Assembly: GCA_030386875.1 (NCBI GenBank)
Contig: CM059578.1
Location: forward strand, 26,273,009-26,337,008
DNA from: Morinoia aosen
Taxonomy: Eukaryota > Arthropoda > Malacostraca > Amphipoda > Talitridae
Length of the DNA stretch: 64,000 bases
Direction: 5' to 3'
Shown: positions 34,501 through 46,236 of the stretch, piece after piece
How the letters are laid out: the number at the start of each line of letters is the position of its first letter
Position numbering within the stretch: position 1 is the first letter of the stretch
Made by a program: the position numbers and the translations under genes
The notes under the pieces: generated by a model
The model's input: only the letters and a program-made list of their open reading frames with translations
The model's database searches: none
Told to the model about the DNA's origin: nothing

Positions 34501-35616
34501 CACATCAGGATGGAGTGCAGCTGCTACTATGATATCCTTAACATCTTGCGCACTTTCCAGTTCTGCATCTTGGGCCGCGTGCTCCGTTGCTCTGCAAAAA
34601 ACCACGACTCCGTCTTCCAGTTCTGCTCCGGGTTTCGAAAGCTTCCTCACTCCCGAGTAACAGTTCTTCTGGTCATTATTACTCTGGGAAATGTGAGAAG
34701 AAGCAGATGCTCTGTCTTTTTGCTCCTCTTGGCCCTTAACTGAAAGAGATTCACTCGAAACTCCTGCAGCAGCTTCACCCAAATCAGGTTTAGGCTTAAC
34801 CTCGTCAGGATCTGCTGAAAAAGAATGAAACAAACGATCCTTCGGACCATAGTGGAGACTCTTGGGATTAGGTTTCTTGTCGGTAATGGTGTACTTGTCA
34901 AGCAGCTTCTGAGCCACCGTTTTGATAGAGTTTTTCTTGACCTCATTTGCATCCCTTTTTTCGTCGCGGTTTCTTTTGATAGTCAAACGTACTACTGGGC
35001 GGTTACGGGAAATGGTTCCGCGTTCATTCCGTTGTATATCGCTTTGTGCAGACGGCGCTTGCGGAGGCTTGCTCAAGTTGATATCTGTGCTGATTATTTC
35101 TTTCATTTTTGGAGGCTCTGCGAAGTTAGTGTTCGAATTGTAAGGCGAAGAATCAACTTTATTGAAATGTTTCGGTGGCCGGTAAACTGTTTCTGGATAG
35201 CTTTTCTCAGCATCGGAATTGAATCTTCGAGATCTATAAGATGAAGGCTGCTCCTCAGTATAGGCCTCAGTGTCTCCAAAAGCCTTCCTCAGAGAAGCTG
35301 TATTTCCAGACAAAAACGAAGGCGCTGCCGAAACCTTTCTTCTTGTCGGCGAGGTGGTGGCATCGTAATTTGATAGAACTGTGGACGATGTAGAAGATTT
35401 CAGGCCATAAGGGGAGGAAGAACTTCCTGAACTCAAAGAACTAAGTTTGTAAGGATAAAAAGATGTAGTTGAGGACGGAGCTAGGCTGTAGTTGCTGGTA
35501 TTGCTCGATCCGTACGGTGAAGATTGACCGAATGGAGTATAGGTTTTGCTCCCTGCATAAGGGCGGCCACCTGTGTAGTTGGAGTAGTTGTACGAAGTGT
35601 ACGATGTGTATGGCAT
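31557..35616 (-). CDS. Large exon of a disordered Ser/Lys-rich protein
   Basis: One uninterrupted frame of 1353 residues on the minus strand, from ATG at 35616 to a strong donor. Residues 1-90 are Tyr/Ser/Thr/Gly-rich (MPYTSYTSYNYSNYTGG). A basic, better-ordered stretch lies at about 206-245 (PVVRLTIKRNRDEKRD, then TVAQKLLDKY). Acidic Ser-rich blocks follow at about 355-405, and a Lys/Asn/Ser-rich middle extends to about 1080. At about 1090-1190 a motif pair is duplicated: VRNVLKKRP then KVWKKP, and VRNVLKRP then KLWKKP. I see no signal peptide, membrane segment or catalytic domain. The composition suggests a cytoplasmic or nuclear scaffold, which is inference. The frame is open upstream of the ATG to the acceptor at 35649, so an upstream coding exon cannot be excluded. 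The 3' part lies at lower coordinates, possibly including 3230-3540. I do not recognise the family. Confidence 0.9.
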
Positions 35617-35648
35617 TCTATGGAATTTAAGTAATGTTTTATCTTCAA

Positions 35649-35672
35649 CTGAAAACTGAGAAAAAAGAAAAA
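35649..35672 (-). promoter_or_regulatory. Splice acceptor before the large exon
   Basis: On the minus strand a long pyrimidine tract (TTTTTCTTTTTTCTC) precedes AGTTTTCAG, placing the exon start at 35648, 32 bases before the ATG. This implies at least one upstream, probably non-coding, exon at higher coordinates, which I could not identify. Confidence 0.65.
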
Positions 35673-36061
35673 CAGTGAATGCAAGGGCTGAAGAGCAACT
35701 AGAGAAGAAACACTACAGGGAAAACTATCAATACTCTCACACATAGCAAGAACTATGAGATCACACTATCTAAAGAATATTTACACATTCTGAAGGCAAA
35801 CACTCCACTTAAATACTGCTAAGCTTTTTCATACACTTGCTACACAATTCCAAAACACAAAACAGCGCAAACTTGTAATTTCGTAATAAATAGCTTTTTC
35901 CAGTGTCTTGTTCACACTGAGGGGAGGTTTCGGGCTCAAGCTGAGAGGGTAATGAGAGTTGTTGGCGATGCCTACACTTTCTAAAGTTTTGTTGCGGATT
36001 ACGACTGCATTGTGGACCACTCAAAACTGATTACAAAATTCAGAAAAAAAAACTCAAAATC
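35673..36061. other. Upstream intron or promoter-side sequence
   Basis: Between the acceptor and the 18-base array. No TATA box or first exon could be assigned with confidence. The minus frames at 35809-36024 have no recognisable features. Confidence 0.4.
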
Positions 36062-36592
36062 TGATAGTTCTGATTTCAAGACAAGTTCTGATTTCAAGAC
36101 AAGTTCTGATTTCAAGACAAGTTCTGATTTCAAGGTAAGTTCTAATTTCAAGACAAGTTCTGATTTCAAGACAAGTTCTGATTTCAAGGCAAGTTCTGAT
36201 TTCAAGGCAAGTTCTGATTTCAAGACAAGTTCTGATTTCAATACAAGTTCTGATTTCAATACAAGTTCTGATTTCAAGACAAGTTCTGATTTCAAGGCAA
36301 GTTCTAATTTCAAGACAAGTTCTGATTTCAAGGCAAATTCTAATTTCAAGACAAGTTCTGATTTCAAGACAAGTTCTGATTTCATGACAAGTTCTGATTT
36401 CATGACAAATTCTGATTTCAAGGCAAGTTCTGATTTCATGACAAGTTTTGATTTCAAGGCAAGTTCTGATTTCATGACAAGTTCTGGTTTCAAGGCAAGT
36501 TCTAATTTCAATTAAAGTTCTGATTTCAAGACAAGTTCTAATTTCATGGCAAGTTCTGATTTCAAAAGAAGATCTGATTTCAAGTTAAGTTT
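36062..36592 (+). repeat. 18-base minisatellite, about 29 copies
   Basis: The unit is TTCTGATTTCAAGACAAG, with AAGGCAAG, AATACAAG and ATGACAAG variants in local runs. It lies about 450 bases upstream of the ATG of the large-exon gene. Both strands are open for about 170 codons only because the unit is six codons long without stops. Confidence 0.96.
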
Positions 36593-39500
36593 CATTTGCT
36601 TTGGCGTCAAACACTTGTTGCTCCTATGTTGGTTTGCCCGCAGGGCTCGTACAGCTGTTTGTCCAGTTCAAGACAGATCAATTTGAAAGTTCCAGCCAAA
36701 ATACGAAGCGCATAGCCATGCCTAATTTGAAATGTACGATTAGACCCTAACCTATGGTATAACAATACCCACACCTCATAATTCAACAGTGCCAAGGACG
36801 GTGGCAATAAATATTAACTACTCTAAAATAAAATATAACTGAAATTGATTTATTTCGGATTTTTTATTTTGATTTTATATCTGATTTTTATTTTTATTTC
36901 TGATTTATTTTTTTATCCTACCAGTAAAATATAATTCGAGTTAAATCGTGCCCAAAATGTGAACGTGTAGTTATATTTTACTTAAAAAATCGTGCATCTG
37001 AATGAGTTGAGGAACGTTTCCGGTGGTCAGAGATGTGCTAGAAAATAGAAGATGGTCTCTTGGCACGCGTGCCAGGTTTGTTTACTTCGACATTCACAGA
37101 CAAGATAATCAATCGCTTACCAGCGCTGTTTTTCTTTTCTTTTTTACAAAAAATACGTAATCAAAGTAATTTTACAAGGGATTCAAAAAATATTACCACT
37201 TTCTGAACACAACTCACTTAACTGAAATGCTGCTAAGCTTTATCTTAATGAGAGACATTTTAGTCACCTTAATATTTTGAAGTGTGTTGGTAAACGTTGA
37301 TGTTATGTAAAATGAGCTAAACTAACAAATACTAATATATTATTATGTATATCACCAGCTTTGTGTACACACCGTGCCTACATGCCGTGTTGTGAATGTT
37401 GTGTGTCCATCTGTGTTGTGTATGCATTTTTTATATGCTATGTATTGTGTACCCATTGCATGTCACTTATTTTGTTCCACAACCTGTTTTTAAAGCTTTT
37501 ATTTTGCAACATACTTTTCTTTAACATGTTTCAAAGAGACCCACCGTTATGTTTTTAAACATTAAGTAAGCTGGTCAAATGTACGTGTGAAACTTTTGTT
37601 TAAGATTGGTGTGAAATTAGCTGCTCTTACAAATCTCTAATGAATCTGGAAGAATTTAATTAGATTCTAGTCAGCTTCTCACAGCAGTTATCTTATCCCC
37701 AAATTGAAATTTGATTGCTGATATTCTTAAAAATTTTATCAAATAGCAAGTTGACGCAACGTCAATTCAAGGAAAATAACTCAGCATCGTAGAGAATGAA
37801 ATATAATTTCCTCAATCTACAACCAACTTCAAATTTCGCACGACTTTGTCGTTCTTAAATATTTTTGCAGCATTTTTCCTTAAGCATTTAGAAGCAAAAA
37901 AAAAAATTTCTAGAATCAATTCTATATCATCCCAACTCACAGCAAACAATTTCTAAGGATTAACTGATTCGGAACCGTGAACTTCAACATCTGCTTTAAC
38001 TTCCGAGACTCATTGAAAGTAACCCTACCCCTTCTAGAGGAATTAGCCTTTAAACATCCAGCTTTAAAAGCATTTGTATTTCCAAGCTCCATACCGAGAC
38101 GAATATAAGAATGAGCTCGTTGTATCACAATCCAATGAGAAAATTTGGCGTCAAGAATTGCAATCTCATGAAGAATTTAGCATCACAATTCCACGATAAA
38201 ACTCGACGTCGAGTATGACCATCCTACAAGAAAATTTACTTTCGCCTTCATTATCGCAATCTCATAATCAAACTCAGCGGTGAATATCACAATTCCGTGA
38301 AAAACTCCAGCTCGAGCACCTCACTCCTCTTGTTGAAAATTCTATTCGATAATCACTGCATCACTGCCAAAGCACCACCACCTCACCACAGCACAGCACC
38401 ACTGGCACTGGGTGCCAACTGCACAGCACCAGCTACAAGCGTGACAAAAACACTGCCCACAAATGTGCTTTTTTTTCACTTGCATTCTCTTCGTCCACGA
38501 TTCTTGCCGTTCGTATTCTAACCTTCTCGATGCCCTCCATTTCACATCTGTGCTCATCGTGTTCGTCTCTTCAGTTCCTGTTTTTATGACCCCAAAATTT
38601 TATCTCTATGCGGTTCGATCGCACAAGTTGAGTAGTGTGAAGAAACTAGCTTTTCTGTGATGCAGGTTTTTACATACATGCAAAAAACTTCATTTGACAA
38701 CTAAATGCACGCCTTAAGAACGAATTTGAATCAATTGCACGTCACTGACCACATTTAGCACTAGCTAGTACAACACTAAAAAGCATGCATGGATAAATTT
38801 AATTTAGTCAACATATGATAATGATTCAGCTAATCAACAAAATAGTTACATCCTTGTGCAAAAGAACGTCCTCAAAATCGGTTTCCTTGATAAAAGTTCA
38901 TCAAAACTGCTGAGTGCGCCTTGGTAAGCTCGCTTTCTCTCTACGCGAAGATAAGGAATTGAGGCTATCTTTATTTTTACAAGAATACACACAAAAGTAT
39001 TTCATTATATAAAAATCTACCATGTTCGTGAAGTTAAACATGCTCGTATGATAAAATTAAATACGATATCGCTACAAAACAATAACTTCGGTCAAAGCGT
39101 TCTTGGATAATCGGAAGCCAAAACGATCCTCAGTACTAGGAAGTCAGGGTTTTACTGAAACCCAATTTTTTAAAAACTTCTGTTATAAAACCTGCAAATC
39201 TTACACACATGGTGAACAGCGCACACGACGCTCGTCCAAAAACCTACGATGCACATGAGCACAATCGTATGTTTAATGTCAGCGCACCTCGTGCATCGGA
39301 AGGCTTTTTATCGACATCGTTAAAAAGAATATTGAGCTTCAGTTGGACAGGCGTAAAAATATTTTTTTGCTGGAACATCGTTCGTATTTTCTTGATGATC
39401 TTACTATGTAGTTCTCATCTGTTACTTTGCATTGTCTGTCACTTTTTTTAAATCAAGCATCGCAACCCGAATAGTGTTTAGATGAGGTATGAGGTAAGAG

Positions 39501-39987
39501 CCACAGCCAGTCTGTTTTTTATATTGATAGGAAAATATTAATTAATTTCAAAATGGTCCTAACTAATCAAGCTCAAATTATAAAGAACACGTTATCGCAA
39601 AACTTACTTTACTTTACTTTTACTTTATTTCATTTCATTTTAGTAGACATGTTTAACTTCATTTCAGAAGACACGCCCAAGTTCTCTTGCAGCCAAGTTA
39701 GATATAGACAAAGAAGCCAGCAACCACAGGAAACTAATTACTTCAAAAAGAGAGCTGCAACCAGTAAATCTTGAGTTCGAAACGTTCAATTTTATTCATG
39801 TAGACTGTACAAATTGAATGAATAAAAAAACTATAAGTACATCGATTTTCGGCTTGCTTTTCATTTTCAGCAAAAGAATTATTAAAAGCTACAACTGTCT
39901 CATGCTTAAACAAATAAATCTTGATACCCAAGACGAGCCGAGCGACGATGTGCTTCACGGAGCGTTCATGAACAGGCAACGTTTCTC
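36593..39987. other. Long non-genic stretch
   Basis: AT-rich (T-rich tract at 36840-36920). A TGTGTTGTG-type simple-sequence patch lies at 37360-37450. A degenerate ~40-base repeat with AATCTCATGA, ATCACAATTCC and AAACTCGACG-like blocks lies at about 38120-38310. A CACCAC/GCACAGCACC patch lies at 38365-38440. ORFs here are short and featureless. No gene recognised. Confidence 0.45.
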
Positions 39988-40232
39988 TTTTTATAATGTG
40001 TCCAAAAAATTGCATTAACTTACCGATATTTGTATCTATGATACGGGAACTGTACAATAGCTCAATTCTGATTTTAAAAATTCTGATATTCTGTCCACAA
40101 GAATGGTACCCACTGACCGATACTTGTATGTATGATACAAGAGCCATCCAACAGTTTAATTCAGATATATGGTTCGGGTATCATACATACACACATACAT
40201 ACATCGGTCAGTGGATGCATTTTTTGTGGACA
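39988..40232 (+). mobile_element. Foldback element beside the 36-base array
   Basis: At 40092-40232 two arms, each starting TGTCCACAA and containing CCACTGACCGAT and GTATGATAC, face each other around a ~40-base centre, forming a long imperfect hairpin. A third, diverged copy of the arm in direct orientation starts near 39996 (GTGTCCAAAAAATTGCATTA, then TTACCGATATTTGTATC). Outer copy plus inverted arm could be the true ends of a ~245-base element. No target duplication was identified and there is no coding sequence. The 36-base array begins about 28 bases beyond the last arm. Confidence 0.6.
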
Positions 40233-40260
40233 CACTTTAAAATGTGTATAATTTCTTCCT

Positions 40261-42823
40261 GAGCGGCCTGTTATATGATGTGTCTAATTTGATCGTGAGT
40301 GACATGTTATATGATGTGTCTAATTTGATCGTGAGTGACATGTTATATGATGTGTCTAATTTGATCGTGAGTGACATGTTATATGATGTGTCTAATTTGA
40401 TCGTGAGCGACTTGTTATCTGATGTGTCTAATTTGATCGTGAGTGACATGTTATATGATGTGTCTAATTTGATCGTGAGTGACATGTTATATGATGTGTC
40501 TAATTTGATCGTGAGCGACATGTTATATGATGTGTCTAATTTGATCGTGAGCGACTTGTTATCTGATGTGTCTAATTTGATCGTGAGCGACATGTTATAT
40601 GATGTGTCTAATTTGATCATGAGTGACATGTTATATGATGTGTCTAATTTGATCGTGAGCGACATGTTATATGATGTGTCTAATTTGATCGTGAGCGACT
40701 TGTTATCTGATGTGTCTAATTTGATCGTGAGCGACATGTTATATGATGTGTCTAATTTGATCGTGAGCGACATGTTATATGATGTGTCTAATTTGATCGT
40801 GAGCGGCTTGTTATATGATGTGTCTAAATTAATCGTGAGCGACATGTTATATGATGTGTCTAATTTGATCGTGAGCGGCTTGTTATATGATGTGTCTAAT
40901 TTGATCGTGAGCGACTTGTTATATGATGTGTCTAAATTAATCGTGAGCGACATGTTATATGATGTGTCTAATTTGATCGTGAGCGACATGTTATATGATG
41001 TGTCTAATTTGATCGTGAGCGACTTGTTATATGATGTGTCTAAATTAATCGTGAGCGACATGTTATATGATGTGTCTAATTTGATCGTGAGCGACTTGTT
41101 ATATGATGTGTCTAAATTAATCGTGAGCGACATGTTATATGATGTGTCTAATTTGATCGTGAGCGGCTTGTTATATGATGTGTCTAATTTGATCGTGAGC
41201 GACTTGTTATATGATGTGTCTAAATTAATCGTGAGCGACATGTTATATGATGTGTCTAATTTGATCGTGAGCGACTTGTTATATGATGTGTCTAAATTAA
41301 TCGTGAGCGACATGTTATATGATGTGTCTAATTTGATCGTGAGCGACTTGTTATATGATGTGTCTAAATTAATCGTGAGCGACATGTTATATGATGTGTC
41401 TAATTTGATCGTGAGCGACATGTTATATGATGTGTCTAATTTGATCGTGAGCGACTTGTTATATGATGTGTCTAAATTAATCGTGAGCGACTTGTTATCT
41501 GATGTGTCTAATTTGATCGTGAGCGGCTTGTTATATGATGTGTTTAATTTGATCGTGAGCGGCTTGTTATATGATGTGTCTAATTTGATCGTGAGCGACT
41601 TGTTATATGATGTGTCTAATTTGATCGTGAGCGACTTGTTATATGATGTGTCTAATTTGATCGTGAGCGGCTTGTTATATGATGTGTTTAATTTGATCGT
41701 GAGCGACTTGTTATATGATGTGTCTAATTTGATCGTGAGCGGCTTGTTATATGATGTGTCTAATTTGATCGTGAGCGACATGTTATATGATGTGTCTAAT
41801 TTGATCGTGAGCGACTTGTTATATGATGTGTCTAATTTGATCGTGAGTGACTTGTTATATGATGTGTCTAATTTGATCGTGAGCGACATGTTATATGATG
41901 TGTCTAATTTGATCGTGAGCGACTTGTTATATGATGTGTTTAATTTGATCGTGAGTGGCTTGTTATATGATGTGTCTAATTTGATCGTGAGCGACTTGTT
42001 ATCTGATGTGTCTAAATTAATCGTGAGCGGCTTGTTATATGATGTGTCTAATTTGATCGTGAGCGACTTGTTATCTGATGTGTCTAATTTAATCGTGAGC
42101 GGCTTGTTATATGATGTGTCTAATTTGATCGTGAGCGACTTGTTATCTGATGTGTCTAAATTAATCGTGAGCGGCTTGTTATATGATGTGTCTAATTTGA
42201 TCGTGAGCGACTTGTTATCTGATGTGTCTAATTTAATCGTGAGCGGCTTGTTATATGATGTGTCTAATTTGATCGTGAGCGACTTGTTATCTGATGTGTC
42301 TAAATTAATCGTGAGCGGCTTGTTATATGATGTGTCTAATTTGATCGTGAGCGACTTGTTATATGATGTGTCTAATTTGATCGTGAGCGGCTTGTTATAT
42401 GATGTGTCTAATTTGATCGTGAGCGACTTGTTATATGATGTGTCTAATTTGATCGTGAGCGGCTTGTTATATGATGTGTCTAATTTGATCGTGAGCGGCT
42501 TGTTATATGATGTGTCTAATTTGATCGTGAGCGACTTGTTATATGATGTGTCTAATTTGATCGTGAGCGGCTTGTTATATGATGTGTCTAATTTGATCGT
42601 GAGCGACTTGTTATATGATGTGTCTAATTTGATCGTGAGCGACTTGTTATATGATGTGTCTAATTTGATCGTGAGCGGCTTGTTATATGATGTGTCTAAT
42701 TTGATCGTGAGCGACTTGTTATCTGATGTGTCTAATTTGATCGTGAGCGGCTTGTTATATGATGTGTCTAACTTGATCGTGAGCGACTTGTTATATGATG
42801 TGTCTAATTTGATCGTGAGCGAC
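40261..42823 (+). repeat. 36-base minisatellite, about 71 copies, with higher-order structure
   Basis: Units contain TTATATGATGTGTCTAA, TTTGATCGTGAGC and GACTTG/GACATG/GGCTTG. There are at least three zones with different multi-unit periods: a four-unit (144-base) pattern near the left end, a mostly two-unit (72-base) pattern with AAATTAATCG units in the middle, and another four-unit pattern at about 41950-42310. The plus strand is open for 874 codons and the minus strand for 550, both expected from a 12-codon unit lacking stops. I see no evidence that either is translated. Confidence 0.97.
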
Positions 42824-43109
42824 CTAAAGCTCTATTTCAGTGCTGCAATGAGCAATAGAGGCCGTTAGTGAGAGGTTATGTGGGCCGGCCTCCATAATGA
42901 GGCCAGGCGCACGCCTGCCAACTGCCTGCTGGGTGACTACTCCTTCTCTGGGTGACACTCGTGTCGATCTTTTAAATACTTATAAATTAATTCAGGCCTG
43001 ATTTGTTTTCGCGCCGTCAATCATGTCAATTTAACTTCTGTGTCCTCGCGTTTTATTCAATTTTATGAAGCTTGTTCATTTGGTGAGAGCACACAGATGG
43101 TTATGTTCT
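42824..43109. other. Non-genic sequence
   Basis: A GC-richer patch at 42880-42960 contains the inverted repeat GGCCTC/GAGGCC. No gene recognised. Confidence 0.45.
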
Positions 43110-43190
43110 GTTGATAATTTTTCTAACAACTTTTAAATTGAAATTATAGTTGAATACTGAACTTCAGTTTAACCCACCGCAGTCAACGTG
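43110..43190 (-). mobile_element. Partial TTAA MITE, family 1, reversed
   Basis: Read on the minus strand, TTAA at 43194-43191 is followed by CACGTTGACTGCGGTGGG, TTAAACTGAAGTTCAG and the ATTCAACT-type body. Only the first ~80 bases are recognisable; no matching far end was found to the left. It preserves the best copy of the family's left terminus. Confidence 0.65.
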
Positions 43191-43194
43191 TTAA

Positions 43195-44419
43195 GGTTCC
43201 ACGTTTCATCATTTATGACCACGTTTTGAAAGCTAGCTCATTTTCCATGCAATAATTACCAGTGATTTTCATCAGTGGTGTTAAGTACTTCGCAGAAGTA
43301 ATGTGGAAAATACTTCGCCAGATAGCGAAAGCCACGAGAGAAATTCCTCGGAGCTTTTCCAAATGCGTGAAATGATGGGATGCAAATTTATTTGACTGTG
43401 AATAAAATGCTGAGAAAACTCCGAATCCTATTTTAGGCCAAACTGCAGAGAGAAGTTATTATATAAATATTTCAACGGAAATAAAACCTTTTAACTGACG
43501 CAACAGTAATCATTCGATACAAGCATTCGAAGCATCATTTACGGTCGTAAGCAGCTTTCATAACGATAGAAATCGGCTCAATGTCTTCAATGGTTCGGTG
43601 CAGTGAGGCACAATAAGATCGGTTTAGAGCAGTACATCAAGTCAATAGTTTTGATTGCATCGAAGGTCGATTTCAGTCGATAGATGTTTAGTCTTGTGTA
43701 AACAAAAGACGTTGCAGCACTACAAATTGACAGAAGACTCAATGGTGGGCACTACCGTAGCACAGCTTGCTGCGGTTCGTTACCGATCAGTGGGGTTAAC
43801 TGACATGATTACTGCAGCGACACACACAGCCACGATGCAAAAAGACTAATGTAAAAGAAAACATACTGTAGCATGACACTTTTCATTATTATGACTGCGC
43901 AAAACTGCTGTAGGACTGCACTGATTTTTAATAGGGCAGGGCAGAAACTTTACTCTTCGTACTGTAGTAATTTTTATTTTATAGGGCAGAGGAAAATTTT
44001 CCTGGTAGTAATAATAAGAAAGAGATGAAACACCTCACAAACGTACAAATCAACCTCCATACTCACAAACTGGCTTGAACATTTCCCTGCCAAGCTGCCA
44101 AAAGCCACGTGTTGAAATTCACGTACAGCAAGGACAGCAAAGTCTCAGCTATTTGGCAGCATAACTGCGTTACCACTCAACAGACGAAAGACTGTGGTGT
44201 TCGTATAGATGTAGCCATGCAAAAAAACAGTCGATGCGTGCATGTATTCTTAATCAAAAAGATAAATCGATAAATTAAACAATCAATCTGAGGGCAACTC
44301 GTTAGTGGTCGTTCTGAATCGGGAGCAAAAATTTCCATACGAGAACATTTCATGTAACCAACAAACCAACAACGCCCGCACAATGCATTCTGCATCTAAA
44401 TACACCGAGAAAAGCTAGC
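43195..44419. other. Non-genic sequence
   Basis: A diverged direct duplication with ATAGGGCAG lies at about 43920-43995. The ORF at 43655-43849 shows no domain. No gene recognised. Confidence 0.45.
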
Positions 44420-45718
44420 ATGAAAAACAGAGGCATCAGAAACAGAGGCATCAGAAACAGAGGCATCAGAAACAGAGGCATCAGAAACAGAGGCATCAGA
44501 AACATATGCATCAGAAACAGAGGCATCAGAGACAGAGGCATCAGATTCAGAGGCATCAGAAACAGAGGCATCAGAAACAGAGGCATCAGAAACAGAGGCA
44601 TCAGAAACAGAGGCATCAGAAACAGAGGCTTCAGAAACAGAGGCATCAGAAACAGAGGCATCAGAAACAGAGGCATCAAAAACAAAGGCATCAGAAACAG
44701 AGGCATCAGAGACAAAGGCATCAGAGACAGAGGCATCAGAAACAGAGGCATCAGAAACCGAGGCATCACAAACAGAGGCATCAGAAACAGAGGCATCAGA
44801 AACAGAGGCATCAGAAACAGAGGCATCAGAAACAAAGGCATCAGAAACAGAGGCATCAGAAACAGAGGCATCAGAAACAGAGGCATCAGAAACAAAGGCA
44901 TCAGAAACAGGGGCATCAGAAACAGAGGCCTCAGAAACACAGGCATCAGCAACAGAGGCATCACAAACACAGGCATCAGAAACAGAAGCATCAGAAACAA
45001 AGGCATCACAAACAGAGGCATCAGAAACAGAGGCATCAGAAACACAGGCATCAGAAACAGAGGCTTCAGAAACAGAGGCCTCAGAAACACAGGCATCAGC
45101 AACAGAGGCATCAAAAACAGAGCATTATAAATAGAGCAATAAGAAAAATTAGCATCAGAAACAGAGGCATCAGAAACAGAGGCATCAGAAAAAGAGGCAT
45201 CAGAAACAGAGGCATCAGAAACAGAGGCATCAGAAACAGAGGCATCAGAAACAGAGGCATCAGAAACAAAGGCATCAGAAACAGAGGCATCAGAGACAGA
45301 GGCATCAGAGACAGAGGCATCAGAAACAGAGGCATCAGAAACAGAGGCATCAGAAACAGAGGCATCAGAAACAGAGGCATCAGAAACAAAGGCATCAGAA
45401 ACAGAGGCATCAGAGGCAGAGGCATCAGAGACAGAGGCATCAGAAACAGAGGCATCAGAAACAGAGACATCAGAAACAGAGGCATCAGAAACAGAGGCAT
45501 CAGAAACAAAGGCATCAGAAACAGGGGCATCAGAAACAGAGGCCTCAGAAACACAGGCATCAGCAACAGAGGCATCACAAACAGAGCATCAGAAACAGAG
45601 GCATCAGAAACAAAGGCATCAGAAACAAGGGCATCAGAAACAGAGGCCTCAGAAACAGAGGCATCAGAAACAGAGCATCAGAAACAGAGCCATAAGAAAC
45701 ATTAGCATCAGAAACAGA
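44420..45718 (+). repeat. 15-base minisatellite, about 85 copies
   Basis: The unit is GAGGCATCAGAAACA. A break at about 45117-45150 (GAGCATTATAAATAGAGC) splits the array, and a similar junction (GAGCCATAAGAAACATTAGC) recurs near its end. A variant block running AGGGGCATC, AGGCCTC, ACACAGGCATCAGC occurs in both halves, so a segment of several hundred bases was itself duplicated. Frames are open on both strands because the unit is five codons. Confidence 0.96.
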
Positions 45719-45959
45719 GCCTACAAAGACCAGCAACGATGTTGAGTGTGTAAACACCGCCCTTGAATGCAACAGAAAGGCCTGAAGAAGAAACATAAAG
45801 AACCAAAGTACGGTCCCACTTACGAAACGGCGAGCGTTCTATTTGAGGACGGTCAGCTATGCAGGGGACGCTGGCGTTCGCTGATTGCGAAACGCTGCAC
45901 GGTCAAGGCTATCTTCAGTGTGTCAAGGATATGGTATAAGATGCCCAAGTACAGAGTTA
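45719..45959. other. Short balanced-composition spacer
   Basis: A frame at 45767-45967 is open and the sequence is less AT-rich at 45800-45920, but there is no domain or convincing splice signal. Unassigned. Confidence 0.25.
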
Positions 45960-46236
45960 AAATATGATCTAATTGTCCATAAATCAGTTACTGTTCGCCC
46001 TATTCTGATATTTGAAGTATGTTCTAATTGTAAATATATCAGTAACCGTTCGCCCAATTCTGATATTTGAAGTATGTTCTAATTGTAAATAAATCAGTAA
46101 ATGTTCGCCTTATTCTGATATTTGAAATATGTTTTAATTGTTAATAAATCAGTAACCGTTCGCCCAATTCTGATATTTGTAGTATGTTCTAATGTAAATA
46201 AATCAGTAACAGTTCTCTCTATTCTGATATTTCTCA
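45960..46236 (+). repeat. 55-base minisatellite, 5 copies
   Basis: Units contain GTATGTTCTAATTGTAAATA, AATCAGTAACCGTTCGCCC and AATTCTGATATTTGA. The last unit has changes in the CGCCC part. Confidence 0.93.

Noticed and set aside
31895-35244. Plus-strand and other minus-frame ORFs inside the large exon
   Set aside because: Shadows of the 1353-residue minus-strand frame.
36000-36515. ORFs of about 170 codons on each strand
   Set aside because: Product of the six-codon unit of the 18-base array; many start or end inside it.
40237-42868. Genes of 874 (plus) and 550 (minus) codons
   Set aside because: Both frames are by-products of a 36-base unit without stops. They overlap on opposite strands and have no unique coding-like flanks.
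44350-45796. Several long ORFs on both strands
   Set aside because: Explained by the 15-base unit: translations are five-residue repeats in three frames.
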